64,000 nt of DNA from Lysobacteraceae bacterium 2PB (GTDB lineage: Bacteria > Pseudomonadota > Gammaproteobacteria > Xanthomonadales > Xanthomonadaceae): assembly GCA_005502915.1 (NCBI GenBank), contig SCMT01000006.1, forward strand, positions 1 to 64,000, given 5' to 3'. Below, one piece after another: positions 27,101-34,813 of the stretch. Within the stretch, counting starts at the first letter, position 1. Every line of letters starts with the position of its first letter. The notes below the pieces were generated by a model. The model searched no databases and was not told where the DNA came from. It saw only the letters and a program-made list of their open reading frames with translations. A program made the position numbers and the translations under genes.

Positions 27101-28994
27101 CGGCTATCTCTACCGTCTGCTGCGTTACAAGAAGAGGCTGGCAGCGGCGATCGCATCGACGGCGACACCGGTGCTGGACCAACCGCCGGGCGATCTCAAA
27201 GCCGCTGCCGTGGCCAAGCTGGAGCAGGCATTGCTGCGCAGGCTCAGCGACGCCAACACCCTGACCTGTGTCGCCGTGCTGCCGGTGAGCAACGCCCACT
27301 ACGCGCCCAGCCTGCCGCCCGGAGTCGGTACGCCGCGCCTGTTCGGGCAGCCAACGGGCGAGATCGGCAACGACACGGTCAAGGCGAACGAAAACTTCGC
27401 GCTGTCGACGGCCAAGATTCCGTTGAACAGCAAGCCCGGCGCGGATGCGAGCACTCTGGCGTTTCTGGTGAACTCGCGTTCCGCCGACACCCGCGCCTAT
27501 GTCGAGCTGGCGCTGGGCTACGAACTGACCCATATCGAACACGACATCCGCAGCGTCCCCGGCATCAAGAACTACGAGCAGTCGCGCTGGATCACCTTCC
27601 TCACCGGTCCGTATCGCAGGGCGATCTCGCCCGCCGCGGGCGAACGGTTCGCCATTCCGGTGGCGCTGCGCGCGCTGCCGGTGCCCGCCACGGTGGTGGC
27701 GCAGTCGGGCACGCCCAGCCACCCCAATCCGGAACACGCCACGCCGGGCGATCTGAAGACTTGGGACTACACCTTCCGCTATCTGCTGCATCAGGCGGCG
27801 CAGGACTCGGTCATCGCCGATGTCGTGTTCAATCAGGATGCCGGCAGTCTGCGCTCGCGACCGAAAGTCGACGGCAGCGCGCTGTACGCGGCGCTGGCCC
27901 AATTCGTCGCCATCTACCCTGCGGTCGCCCGCGATCTCGAAACCTTCCTCAGGCCCATCAGCGGCACCACCCAGCCCGACAACCCCGATGTCGCCGCGGC
28001 CGCGGCCGCGATGGCCGCGCTGGACAGCGTCCTCTCGGCGGTCACCGATGCGTATGTCGACTGGGCCACCCCCCGCCTGTTCGACACCAGTTTCCTCGCG
28101 AGCTCACCCAGGGTCGAGTACACCTTCGAGATCAGGCTGGTGCCCGAGGGCGAGCTCGAAACCGCTCAGGTACAGATCCTCCCGCAATCGTTCAAGCAGA
28201 ATGGCGTGCCGGGCGACAACTTCCTCCCAGTGGCCAGGGTTCTGATCGATTCGGACAATTACGCGCCGGATCTTGTGAGCTACGATCCCCGCACCGGCGC
28301 CGCAGTGTGGCGCTATCTGCTCCGCTCCGATGCCCTCGATCCGAATCTGCCGCCGGTGTTGCCTTATGAAGCGGCACGGCTCGACGCGGCGCGGTCGGTG
28401 GTGTTCCAGGGTCTGGATCTGTTCGCGCTGCAGAACGGCTGGGCCTCGGTGCGCGTCACGCGCAATCGCCATCTGGCACCGGATCCCCTGGTCAGAACCA
28501 CTCCCGACTTCGAGTTCACCACCGTTGCCGCCCGCTTCGCCGATGCCATCGTCCCGCTGCTCCACTTCGACGCCTACGCGCTCGACGAACAGGCGACCGC
28601 ACCGGCTCCCGTCGCGAACTGGCTGCGCAGCTTCTTCACGGGACTGCTGACGCCGGCCCCCGGCATCGCCTTCTCCGAGCCCGTACTGATCAACATCGAG
28701 ACGCGCTACGCCTATCGTCTGGTGCCCGGCAGTCAGGCCAGTGACGTGCCGCCGACCGTCTTGCCGGTCAGTCTGCTGGCGCCCACGTCGACCGAGGGCG
28801 CAGTGGATCCCGCCTTCATCACGGCCGTCGGCGCATTCGCGCAGAACTGGTTCGATGTGCAGGCGCCGATCCGCGACGCCTCCGCCGGCTTCAGCTTCGG
28901 CCTGACGGTTTTCTCGGGAACCGGCAGCGGCCGCCTGCCCTTGATGAAGATTGCTTCGCTGGGGCTGGCAGCGAAGAACATCGCGTCGGGCTGA
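18165..28994 (+). CDS. Operon protein 5: 3609-aa giant protein with LysM-like modules
   Basis: One uninterrupted frame for a protein of about 380 kDa, without a signal peptide. Approximate layout: a strand-rich N-terminal region (1-630) with an acidic patch (242-268); an Arg-rich linker (636-680); a long repetitive beta region (680-1290; e.g. VQIGYRFG, SLDGFSIVFDLKAGV, FTLPSVLRNLDFGAF, SISLSFSATI). Three consecutive LysM-like units follow (about 1633-1788; DTLASIAARY, DDFTTIAEAFDLSIEQL, GDTVSSILDALRVP). A short collagen-like GKDDKGDTGDRGD stretch holds an RGD triplet (1874-1886). More LysM-like units lie at about 2283-2420, before a beta-rich C-terminal third. LysM domains bind peptidoglycan or chitin-type glycans; the rest is unassigned. 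A GGAG lies 11 nt upstream of the ATG. The gene is 14 bp behind the EEP gene and ends the operon. It could be a scaffold, adhesin or lipid-handling rod; none is proven. Confidence 0.8.
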   Translation: MADPSVQTLRDAFANAPAGPVVLNDAFFSAVGLTPPAGFTAAIKAAYRLPANAAGLSIEYERSAVTPVANDRFSIPGLVLSFLNAPTAVSTLYGSAGTAQTPVLGIDVVPTGWQLADQFPDMSSDNWPFALLQFDQQRFYFASAPQSFRWPAQNAVLAMQAGQNLYGLTSVPVLAVPLIQLIANLPVPATRLLTVGPVVLDKANDETILFTDMNIRALLTGGNDLRLFFLRVLEPHLGMLIETVEEVEDEDGEPLRDALGETRTVPLQTPFYFFGTRIDVEGANGSTLPFDLQVLVSTDGSQYRFAIGPGDDKTPITPAAVLKLMSDGAGGSYFGLVPPVLQQYLASVQLQGFQLGGPLKPQPDWNQLSVLIGSVQGQPIPLFSDPTTQQIFQLDSFSVNWLLAKQGNRLDSSGLIEADFRLFPEIFRTKDGLPGGLFHIEIDSALNFEGAFTGKASLDDVLRGITGGAIGLPDGVSIDFSDIFVQVSPSRKAYALGFQVDAFIDVPFVQYTNPVNGMREPLIKVAGLVFDLAASTPNRSDGQPGKTVYAGSMVGQLIIGPVAANVSVAYDGTLSTPLWTLQTSLAQPLVLSDLINQFFRAYDLPVFLPGTLTVEALALEAIIPVATKAMPAAIAGRARSRSAHGSHERARWRSPVRALARPARAIGLRATPAAAPGTKSSYSISTRIRWTFDLTPQIPVDILAELGLDYDGNRKAGEEFAGSVIGTIDIDLIGPVQIGYRFGAPTSSSGALALPAHDALPQTPLVGLPTNSILWMSWKGFRAEYSFDQQTVSFSLSGWTVGSLITALVEMIGDPYFTLPAPWDILNSISLDGFSIVFDLKAGVAHRVSAKYTLPSPISLGFLTIKGLQFLQVQGKVTLAIDGSTTVPGLNDQPLFNPATGGQDVKDMPAVPGQGNAYFDLKLLALGQRIRIDGAPAFKSTQEVIKALAAIPPSSGPGMPFDPAQQKPGQPFYDRSSNWLGALHFGVLRIGETRNYAVDFMVVFNDPDLYGLRLALSGDKMKALAGLAIDILYKKITDEIGCYQIEFTLPSVLRNLDFGAFSVTLPMIGLQIYTNGDFLVDFGFPYNMDFSRSFSVQAIVYGVPVLGSGGFYFGKLSNATAPNLPKTTKGTFNPVIVFGFGAQLGIGRYIDKGILKAGFSITVFGIIEGTIAAWHPYQIGDTGNPNEVQGDYYFRIAGTFGIIGKLYGSIDFAIIKADVSLTVTVYVKIEYESFRKIPLTLSASVKVSVSIKIDLGFFSIRISLSFSATITERLTIGSDREAPWDGALPGPNGAPALAQHGSRLLPLPRTLLEHGVLGRPIRLDFSRPLALRISRAAAADKPQLEITALTQFTVLAPERAGYAQQEGGLVLLFAMDAPTVNDGKPSGATSFDALCAALLPWLIESVKPAPDLLSRGLPLGDDQAVSRLLLEGILRALSDPAQAPFTSSQLLDFLAASFTVKVSAADKQLSASRRAALDAGSTIFPAVPFLTMTVPDPDADTGTRSIRFDEYVKTSAAYQVELRRIFDSIAANVDAESAAAPKARLAIEDGTEPMAASVFTDYFILLARQLVQSAIDVFDDYPYPLTPAASLQSIIDWANSLLPGQLQASPLLRANLLHPLSPGLKLEIADLGYMVQVQDTLASIAARYADPDVPTSTNPAELILSNAAQSNLIAAGVTIRLTLDGVERRHTTVIGDDFTTIAEAFDLSIEQLAAQTPLYTWPGLLAASIVMTIPSVIVGTTDGDTVSSILDALRVPVESFLTPANLALEGLFKVDPSLRFAVPGLIVLPEAALWPALASTGIPGQTAGTAARYMLHGMRLPVAPGLSIPAEGFLYGPPHWADRQSAYGVYQLSGQQFPLAPRSDVYEIRLARPGKDDKGDTGDRGDNDPYAWFTLGTGKELCFDIVSQTSLLGRVVDSARRNGYKPNIPSLKAQPETVLTPTRYNVGNPAPWFSSDMARLIAVTRPPTVDLKSVDDAASGPQVRPLLFGLSTALLAAVEATQARLAAGIPGTRALLPYLPVLSPSVGVSDPATSQTAYTDFDDYAFATRIDFRIKQLAQNADLAPERADANDIVPPGPANPGSPARPLAQFAYEIIGPSPAEAVLLERLLTAMASEGEDLVSALFLLYADVNNGATGLTSRADSEFLSFIVQSNLSTETNPPPSARAFSQALADAPPTGIANSPAEFLKLLWELSTVNSGGTFLFYQLLKDGSGLPPALFDDSGIATLTLVATLRRDPERARGARIFNAINALLTTAPIDPQSSVVQLVGVSAEAPSQPLSAASSIASLADFYGIDIAGLALSNADAPLVIGKQIPISGLYRQLLPTDVGPGKNPIAALAAYYSAGATAPVTEAMILDFNPGVPVAALSVFRIPPFTYAVNTQGPGARLSSIALYYAIEVIEVGFAARDVAGLFDAGKVSIDPLAFDASPNLGLTNAALALERERGVAPADLPPVPTQAEIDAYTRATLLQLYQLLSARIVPNAFFQPSENSAPFGPRDPLPADPGSSAPANRARPRRARFAAATDDQPYLYDQALGFAAKARINPAPANPAPGLPPASANPYVGIGTILQIGMDWQDLFGNRLPNPFSLPQASDSPPFGNLAMLPTYSDRLMPLDTWPSTTRGYRYGGSPGAPVLKITLKFDPTSYEPDPAARAHLGAIREGDVLPIWQRNAKADLAKFQHVYFQLNQNYDHLGVPGLAGPAVALSLINSLLATPEQPLPDTAREAILGYVDSAILYLSARARAVSAPPPEDVPISIAVDLASIVPSSDIIRLEVAIRFTRQSSLVSPALRALRGGVAVSASIPVDASLPAPPATEAAQDDAPAYPVALKEFALDFEKVFVTGAWRMRIGTSSADPGAPSDTRMPTVWAVRMAAPDSPAPKGIDFRIGNTPCYFAPLPIASSLQTLQVGVLPYRTGEPYPAGDPMPTLFTNVDPNVWLAECLTAIDDALSASYSTPLFQLDRLLRLDDNPTDPEDPRAGYLYRLLRYKKRLAAAIASTATPVLDQPPGDLKAAAVAKLEQALLRRLSDANTLTCVAVLPVSNAHYAPSLPPGVGTPRLFGQPTGEIGNDTVKANENFALSTAKIPLNSKPGADASTLAFLVNSRSADTRAYVELALGYELTHIEHDIRSVPGIKNYEQSRWITFLTGPYRRAISPAAGERFAIPVALRALPVPATVVAQSGTPSHPNPEHATPGDLKTWDYTFRYLLHQAAQDSVIADVVFNQDAGSLRSRPKVDGSALYAALAQFVAIYPAVARDLETFLRPISGTTQPDNPDVAAAAAAMAALDSVLSAVTDAYVDWATPRLFDTSFLASSPRVEYTFEIRLVPEGELETAQVQILPQSFKQNGVPGDNFLPVARVLIDSDNYAPDLVSYDPRTGAAVWRYLLRSDALDPNLPPVLPYEAARLDAARSVVFQGLDLFALQNGWASVRVTRNRHLAPDPLVRTTPDFEFTTVAARFADAIVPLLHFDAYALDEQATAPAPVANWLRSFFTGLLTPAPGIAFSEPVLINIETRYAYRLVPGSQASDVPPTVLPVSLLAPTSTEGAVDPAFITAVGAFAQNWFDVQAPIRDASAGFSFGLTVFSGTGSGRLPLMKIASLGLAAKNIASG

Positions 28995-29314
28995 GATGCG
29001 ACAGCGGGTACCCGGGTTTTGGATGGAGAGGAGCGAGTGCTGGTTGTCACGGCCGACGCAGAAGCGCAGTGCGTGGCCAGCTCGGGCCCATTCTCGGCAG
29101 CGGACCGAGCGCAGCCCTGCGGGCCGTGGCCGCGCTGCCCGCAAACCGACCCGGGTCAGAGCGTTGATCGCTCGGCGGCCGGCATCTGCAGGGAGATCGG
29201 CGGTAACCCGGATGAACTGCACAATCGGTGCATCCGGCAAAGACGATGGCGTTTTGCCCACCACCGGCGGGCAATCCGCTCGTCATCGGCCCGTGTTTGC
29301 ACTAGATTGGTGCA
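28995..29314. other. 320-bp region between the giant gene and ntrB
   Basis: Right junction of the accessory operon and promoter of ntrBC. It contains an NtrC box immediately before ntrB and a shortened dyad TGCACAATCGGTGCA (29218-29232) with the right half-sites but 2 bp less spacing. No terminator with a T-run was found behind the giant gene and no small gene is supported. Confidence 0.5.
29298..29314. promoter_or_regulatory. NtrC box directly abutting the ntrB start codon
   Basis: TGCACTAGATTGGTGCA matches the NtrC consensus at every half-site base. The last base is followed immediately by the ntrB ATG (29315). In enteric bacteria an NtrC box at glnL (ntrB) represses the ntrBC promoter, so autoregulation is the likely role. 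Confidence 0.85.
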
Positions 29315-30341
29315 ATGACCTCGCCCTCCGCACCTCTCGATGCACTCGCCACGCCCATTGTCTGGTGCGATGGCGAGGGGCGGGTGGAGGGCGGCAACCA
29401 GGCCTTCTCGCGCTGGCTCGGGATCAGCCCGCGCCGGTTGCCGGGCCTGCCGATGGCGGCGCTGGAGGCGGAGGGGCTACGCCTGGCGCAAGTGGTCGAA
29501 GCGCCGCCGCCGGGCGACCAGGTACGCCTGCGCCGCCTGCCGTTCGGCTTCCCGGGCAGCGAGGCCCAGCAGTACGCGGACGTGCTGCTGACCCGGCGCG
29601 AGGGCGGCGGCTGGTGGCTGGAGGCGCATCCGGTCGACGAATTCCCGGGCGAGGACCCGGCGACCGTGCTGCCGACCGCGCTGTCGGCCGCGCTCAAGGG
29701 CCTGGCCCACGAACTGCGCAACCCGCTGGCCGGCCTGAAAGGCGCCGCGCAGCTGCTCGCCAGGCGCGTGGAAGGCGACGAGGCGCGCGAGCTGACCGGG
29801 CTGATCGAGTCCGAAGTCGGGCGGTTGACCGACCTGATCGACCGCCTGCTGTCGCCGCAGCCGGCGCGCGCGCACGAGGCGCTGAACATCCACGGCGTGC
29901 TCGAACGCGTGCTGCGCCTGGCCGAGAGCGATGCCGGCTGGGCGGTGAAGCTGGTCCGCGACTACGACCCCTCGCTGCCCGAGCTGCTCGGCGACGCCGA
30001 TCGCCTCACGCAGGCGGTGTGGAATCTGGTGCGCAACGCCATCGAAGCCGGCGCCGCCAACGTCAGCCTGCGCACGCGCATCGAACGCAGCGTGCGCATC
30101 GGCGACCAGATCCACGCGCACGCGCTGCGCCTGGAAATCGCCGACGACGGTCGCGGCGTGCCCGAATCGCTGGCCGAGCAGGTGTTCCTGCCGCTGGTCA
30201 GCGGTCGCGCCGAAGGCACCGGGCTCGGCCTCGCGCTCGCGCAGCAGGTCGCGCGCGAGCATCGCGGCTCGCTGAGCTACCGTTCGCGCCCCGGGCACAC
30301 CGTGTTCACCTTGTTGCTCCCCTACACCCACGAGGCCGACG

Positions 30342-30349
<8 letters not shown>
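29315..30349 (+). CDS. ntrB: Nitrogen sensor histidine kinase NtrB (GlnL)
   Basis: A 344-aa soluble two-component kinase that autophosphorylates and then phosphorylates or dephosphorylates NtrC under PII control. An N-terminal PAS-like sensor (about 8-110) is followed by the H-box with His132 in KGLAHELRNPLAGLKGAAQLL, the N-box VWNLVRNAIEAG, and the G-boxes IADDGRGVPE and GTGLGLALAQQVA. The ATG at 29315 fits the family N-terminus. The bases before it are an NtrC operator rather than a Shine-Dalgarno sequence. It overlaps ntrC by 8 bp, so the pair is one operon. Confidence 0.95.
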
Positions 30350-31826
<1,477 letters not shown>

Positions 31827-31946
31827 TGTGTCCGGCGGCGCGCGACGCACCGTTGTGCTGCCGGCAACGCCTGCATGCCGTCGACGCGATAAGCTGCTTG
31901 TCCATCGCGCACATCGCGCCCCGATGAACCGCAAGGAGTCTCCCGC

Positions 31947-32513
31947 ATGCGCCATCGCAGCCTCGCCATCGCCTTCTCGTCCCTCGCGCTCGCAACCCTC
32001 GCCGGCTGCGCCAGCGCGCCACCCCCGAAACCGCAGCCCGCGGCGCCGCAGCACCGTCTGCAGCGTGCAGTCGCCAACATGGCGCCGGTGTCCGGCACGC
32101 TGGTCAGCGGCAAGCTGCTGGTGTTCGCGGTCGATGGCGGCGTACGCATCGAAGGCGAGCTCGGCGGCCTCGGTCGCAACGCCACGCATGCGATCCACAT
32201 CCACGAGCGCGGCGACTGCTCCGCCGCCGACGGCAGCAGCGCCGGCGGTCACTTCAATCCCGCCGCCACCGCGCACGGTCGCGTCGGCCACGGTGCGCAC
32301 CATGCCGGCGACATGGACAACATCGTCGCCGACGCGCGCGGGGTGGCGAAGGTGGACGTCCGCGCCGACGGCGTCACCCTCGGCAGCGGCGCGGCCAACG
32401 ACGTCCTCGGCCGGGCGATCATCGTCCACGCCGGCGTCGACGACTACGTCAGCCAGCCCACCGGCAACGCCGGCGCCCGCGCCGCATGCGGCGTGATCGA
32501 GATCGCGCCCTGA
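31947..32513 (+). CDS. sodC: Cu,Zn superoxide dismutase, lipoprotein form
   Basis: Periplasmic enzyme that converts superoxide to oxygen and hydrogen peroxide. 188 aa. A lipoprotein signal ends at the lipobox LAGC (Cys21). Metal ligands and structural motifs of SodC are present: HIHERGDCS, GGHFNP, HHAGDMDN, and the C-terminal RAIIVHAGVDDY plus GNAGARAACGVI with the conserved disulfide Cys and Arg. An AAGGAG ribosome site precedes the ATG. It is a single gene downstream of ntrC. Confidence 0.94.
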   Translation: MRHRSLAIAFSSLALATLAGCASAPPPKPQPAAPQHRLQRAVANMAPVSGTLVSGKLLVFAVDGGVRIEGELGGLGRNATHAIHIHERGDCSAADGSSAGGHFNPAATAHGRVGHGAHHAGDMDNIVADARGVAKVDVRADGVTLGSGAANDVLGRAIIVHAGVDDYVSQPTGNAGARAACGVIEIAP

Positions 32514-32624
32514 CCGACGCCCGGGGCTTGAAGCCTGCACCGCGGCGGGCTATGGTCCCACCACAACCTGTTGATCACCGGGCGGCGCGTCGAACGCGTC
32601 GCCCGTTGTCTTTCTGGAGCCCCC

Positions 32625-33038
32625 ATGAGCAGCCTGCCGCCGATCACCGTTTCGTCCTTCGACCTCGCCCGCCTCGAAGCCATGCTCGAGTCTCCGGCGC
32701 TGCGCCAGCTGCCGGCCGCGCACGCGCTGGGCGAAGAACTGGCGCGCGCGAACGTCGTCGCCCCGGCCGACATGCCGGCCGATGTGGTGAGCATGGATTC
32801 GGTGGTCGCCTGTCTGGACGAGAACAGCGGCGAGTCGCGCCTGCTCACCCTGGTCTATCCGCAGGATGCCGATGCCGACCAGGGCAAGGTCTCGGTGCTC
32901 GCGCCGGTCGGCAGCGCGCTGCTGGGCCTGTCCGTCGGCCAGCACATCGACTGGCCCGCGCCCGGCGGCCGCACGCTGCGGCTCAAGGTCACCGGCATCC
33001 AGTACCAGCCGGAAGCCGCCGGCGACCTCCCGGGCTGA
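32625..33038 (+). CDS. rnk: Nucleoside diphosphate kinase regulator Rnk
   Basis: A 137-aa protein of the Rnk family: a short N-terminal coiled-coil and a GreA/GreB-like C-terminal FKBP-type domain that binds RNA polymerase. Visible signatures are ITVSSFDLARLEAML at the start, then MDSVV...SRLLTLVYPQDAD..GKVSVLAPVGSALLGLSVGQ and the final basic strand. Length is typical. The start at 32625 is preferred over an upstream ATG because it follows CTGGAG and begins the conserved region. Confidence 0.92.
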   Translation: MSSLPPITVSSFDLARLEAMLESPALRQLPAAHALGEELARANVVAPADMPADVVSMDSVVACLDENSGESRLLTLVYPQDADADQGKVSVLAPVGSALLGLSVGQHIDWPAPGGRTLRLKVTGIQYQPEAAGDLPG

Positions 33039-33069
33039 GTCCTCGGTCGCGGGATCTTCGTCCTCGCCG

Positions 33070-33705
33070 TCAGCCTTGTCGAAGCGGGCCCGGCTTGTCG
33101 TTGCGGACCAGCCGGCCTTCGCCCTGCATGTCGCGGATGAAGTGCATCACCGCATCCTCGATCACCATCTCGAAGGCCTGCGCGGTGTTGACCGCCGGCA
33201 TGTCCACCGGCGCCTTTTCGTTGCCGAGCGTGGTGTGCAGGGCGTGTTCGTATTGTTTCTCGATCGTGGTGTCGCCCTGGCGATAGACGATCGTGATGCG
33301 ATAGGCATCGGTCACCGACGTGCCGTTGGCGCCCAGGGTGAGGCCGGTGCCGAACCCCTTGAGCCCCGCTTCGGCGACGTTCGCGACATTGTCGATCTTC
33401 ACGGTCAACACGGCTGCCGCCGGATTCAGCGGTGTGTTGATGGCGGGAACCGAGAAGACGCCGCTCTTCATCAGTGCGCGGTAGACCGAACGACGGGCCA
33501 CGCTTTCGCCCCTGGCATTGCGCTTGCCGTTCACTGAGAACTCGACTTGCGGGGTGATGGCATGGGGCGAGGCGGGCGCTCGCAGGTCTTTCCAGGTCAA
33601 CGTGTGCAGGCCCGGATCGATGTAGGACCGCACGCTGAAGCAGGCCGAAAGCGAAAGCGTCAGCGCGGCGGCGCACGCGATACGGAAGAACGGCGATGGA
33701 TGCAT
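33070..33705 (-). CDS. Lipoprotein of unknown function
   Basis: A 211-aa predicted lipoprotein with lipobox LSAC (Cys22). The body has mixed alpha/beta character with segments such as AAVLTVKIDNVANVAEAGLKGFGTGLTLG and AYRITIVYRQGDTTIEKQYEHAL, reminiscent of small outer-membrane lipoproteins that contain an ABC-auxiliary-like fold. No named family was recognised. GGGGGGAG precedes the ATG. It is convergent with rnk and divergent from no neighbour. Confidence 0.75.
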   Translation of the reverse strand: MHPSPFFRIACAAALTLSLSACFSVRSYIDPGLHTLTWKDLRAPASPHAITPQVEFSVNGKRNARGESVARRSVYRALMKSGVFSVPAINTPLNPAAAVLTVKIDNVANVAEAGLKGFGTGLTLGANGTSVTDAYRITIVYRQGDTTIEKQYEHALHTTLGNEKAPVDMPAVNTAQAFEMVIEDAVMHFIRDMQGEGRLVRNDKPGPLRQG

Positions 33706-33735
33706 GACTCCCCCCCCGGGTCGAAGAAGACCGGA

Positions 33736-34656
33736 TTATGCGGTGTGCGGGGGGGGCATGGCCAACAGCGCCCGCGCATCCGCATGCGCGGGGCAGGGCA
33801 CCGGCTCCACGTCGAGACCGTGGACCTTGAGGATCGCGACCAGCTGGCGCTGGCGTGCCTGGAAGTGCGCGAAGCCGCGATCGATGCGGGCATCGTCGTT
33901 CTCGTGCGGCGCGTAGCGTGCGCGCCAGCCGTCGCGGTCGAAGGCGGCGACGCGCACCTGGCCGTCGGCATAGCGAAGCAGCGGTTCCGGCGGCGCGTCC
34001 AGCCAGGCCTCGCGCTGCGGCACCAGCAAGGCGGTTTCCAGCAGCGTCCACAGGCCGTCGAGCCCGACGTTGGCGTACTGCAGCGCCATCATCGCGGCGA
34101 GGTCGTAGGCGGTGAGATAGCGTGCATGTTCGATCCGCGCCTCGAAACCGTCCTGCGCGGCCAGCGCGGTCTCGGCGCGGGCCATGCCGCGTTCCAGCAG
34201 GATCTCCTCGAAGGTCGTCGCCACGGCCGTGACTTCGGCGGCCTCGCCGACCAGCAGGAACGGCACCACGCGCAGCGGGCCGTCCTGCAGTTCCGGTTCG
34301 GCGCGCAGCGGCAGCGGCACCACGCCGTCGGCATCCGCACCGAAGGCGATGATCCGCGGCCCGCCGGCCTGCGGCGCGCGGGCGTGCAGTTCTTCCAGGC
34401 GGCGATGCAGCGGCCAGCCCGGACGCAGCAGCTCGGCGGGGTCGTAGTGCGCGCCGGCGAGCACGAGGTCGAGCGACGCGGCCTGCGGCGCGAGCAGGGC
34501 GAGGTCGTGGCCGATCCGCTCGGCCAGCGCGCCGGCCTCGGCCTGGCGCAGCGCGGCGCGGCCCGGCCGGGTGCCCGGCACCAGTTCCAGGGCGAGCGCG
34601 CCGCGCACCAGCATGCGCGGCTTCGGGGACGGCGTGGCGGTCGGATGTGCGCTCAT
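33736..34656 (-). CDS. Conserved hypothetical cytoplasmic protein
   Basis: A 306-aa soluble protein that I cannot assign. No signal peptide, membrane helix or metal motif. It contains AAFGADADGVVPLPLRAEPELQDGPLRVVPFLLVG-like strand-rich sequence in the middle and a helical C-terminal half (ILLERGMARAETALAAQDGFEARIEHARYLTAYDLAAMMALQY). The codon usage is like the chromosomal neighbours, so it looks like a native gene. It is divergent from the thiolase gene. Confidence 0.7.
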   Translation of the reverse strand: MSAHPTATPSPKPRMLVRGALALELVPGTRPGRAALRQAEAGALAERIGHDLALLAPQAASLDLVLAGAHYDPAELLRPGWPLHRRLEELHARAPQAGGPRIIAFGADADGVVPLPLRAEPELQDGPLRVVPFLLVGEAAEVTAVATTFEEILLERGMARAETALAAQDGFEARIEHARYLTAYDLAAMMALQYANVGLDGLWTLLETALLVPQREAWLDAPPEPLLRYADGQVRVAAFDRDGWRARYAPHENDDARIDRGFAHFQARQRQLVAILKVHGLDVEPVPCPAHADARALLAMPPPHTA

Positions 34657-34813
34657 GGTCTCTGCGTGCGGGGGTAAACTCGGCCATTATCCGCTGCAAG
34701 CGTCGTTTCGCGGCGGGTTTAGAGGCGAAGCTCCAGCGTTTGCGGGTCAAATCGACCCGTCCCGCGCCCCGGCGTCCCGCCGCCGGCGCATCCCGAAATC
34801 CGAGAGGTGTCCG

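Noticed and set aside
25665-27902. 745-codon minus-strand frame opposite the giant gene
   Set aside because: Low-complexity Arg/Gly/His-rich translation with no motif; it is antisense to the coding frame of the giant protein, whose third-codon bias it mirrors.
13121-28994. Idea that the giant operon is a Tc insecticidal toxin or extracellular contractile injection locus
   Set aside because: No TcA/TcB/TcC-type domains, Rhs repeats, sheath, tube, baseplate or DUF4157-type effector signature could be seen; LysM-like units alone do not support it.
29218-29232. Second NtrC-like dyad upstream of ntrB
   Set aside because: The half-sites are right but the spacing is 15 bp instead of 17, so it was not called as a binding site.
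31947-33038. sodC and rnk as part of the ntrBC operon
   Set aside because: A 120-bp gap follows ntrC and each gene has its own ribosome site; no functional link. They were treated as separate genes.
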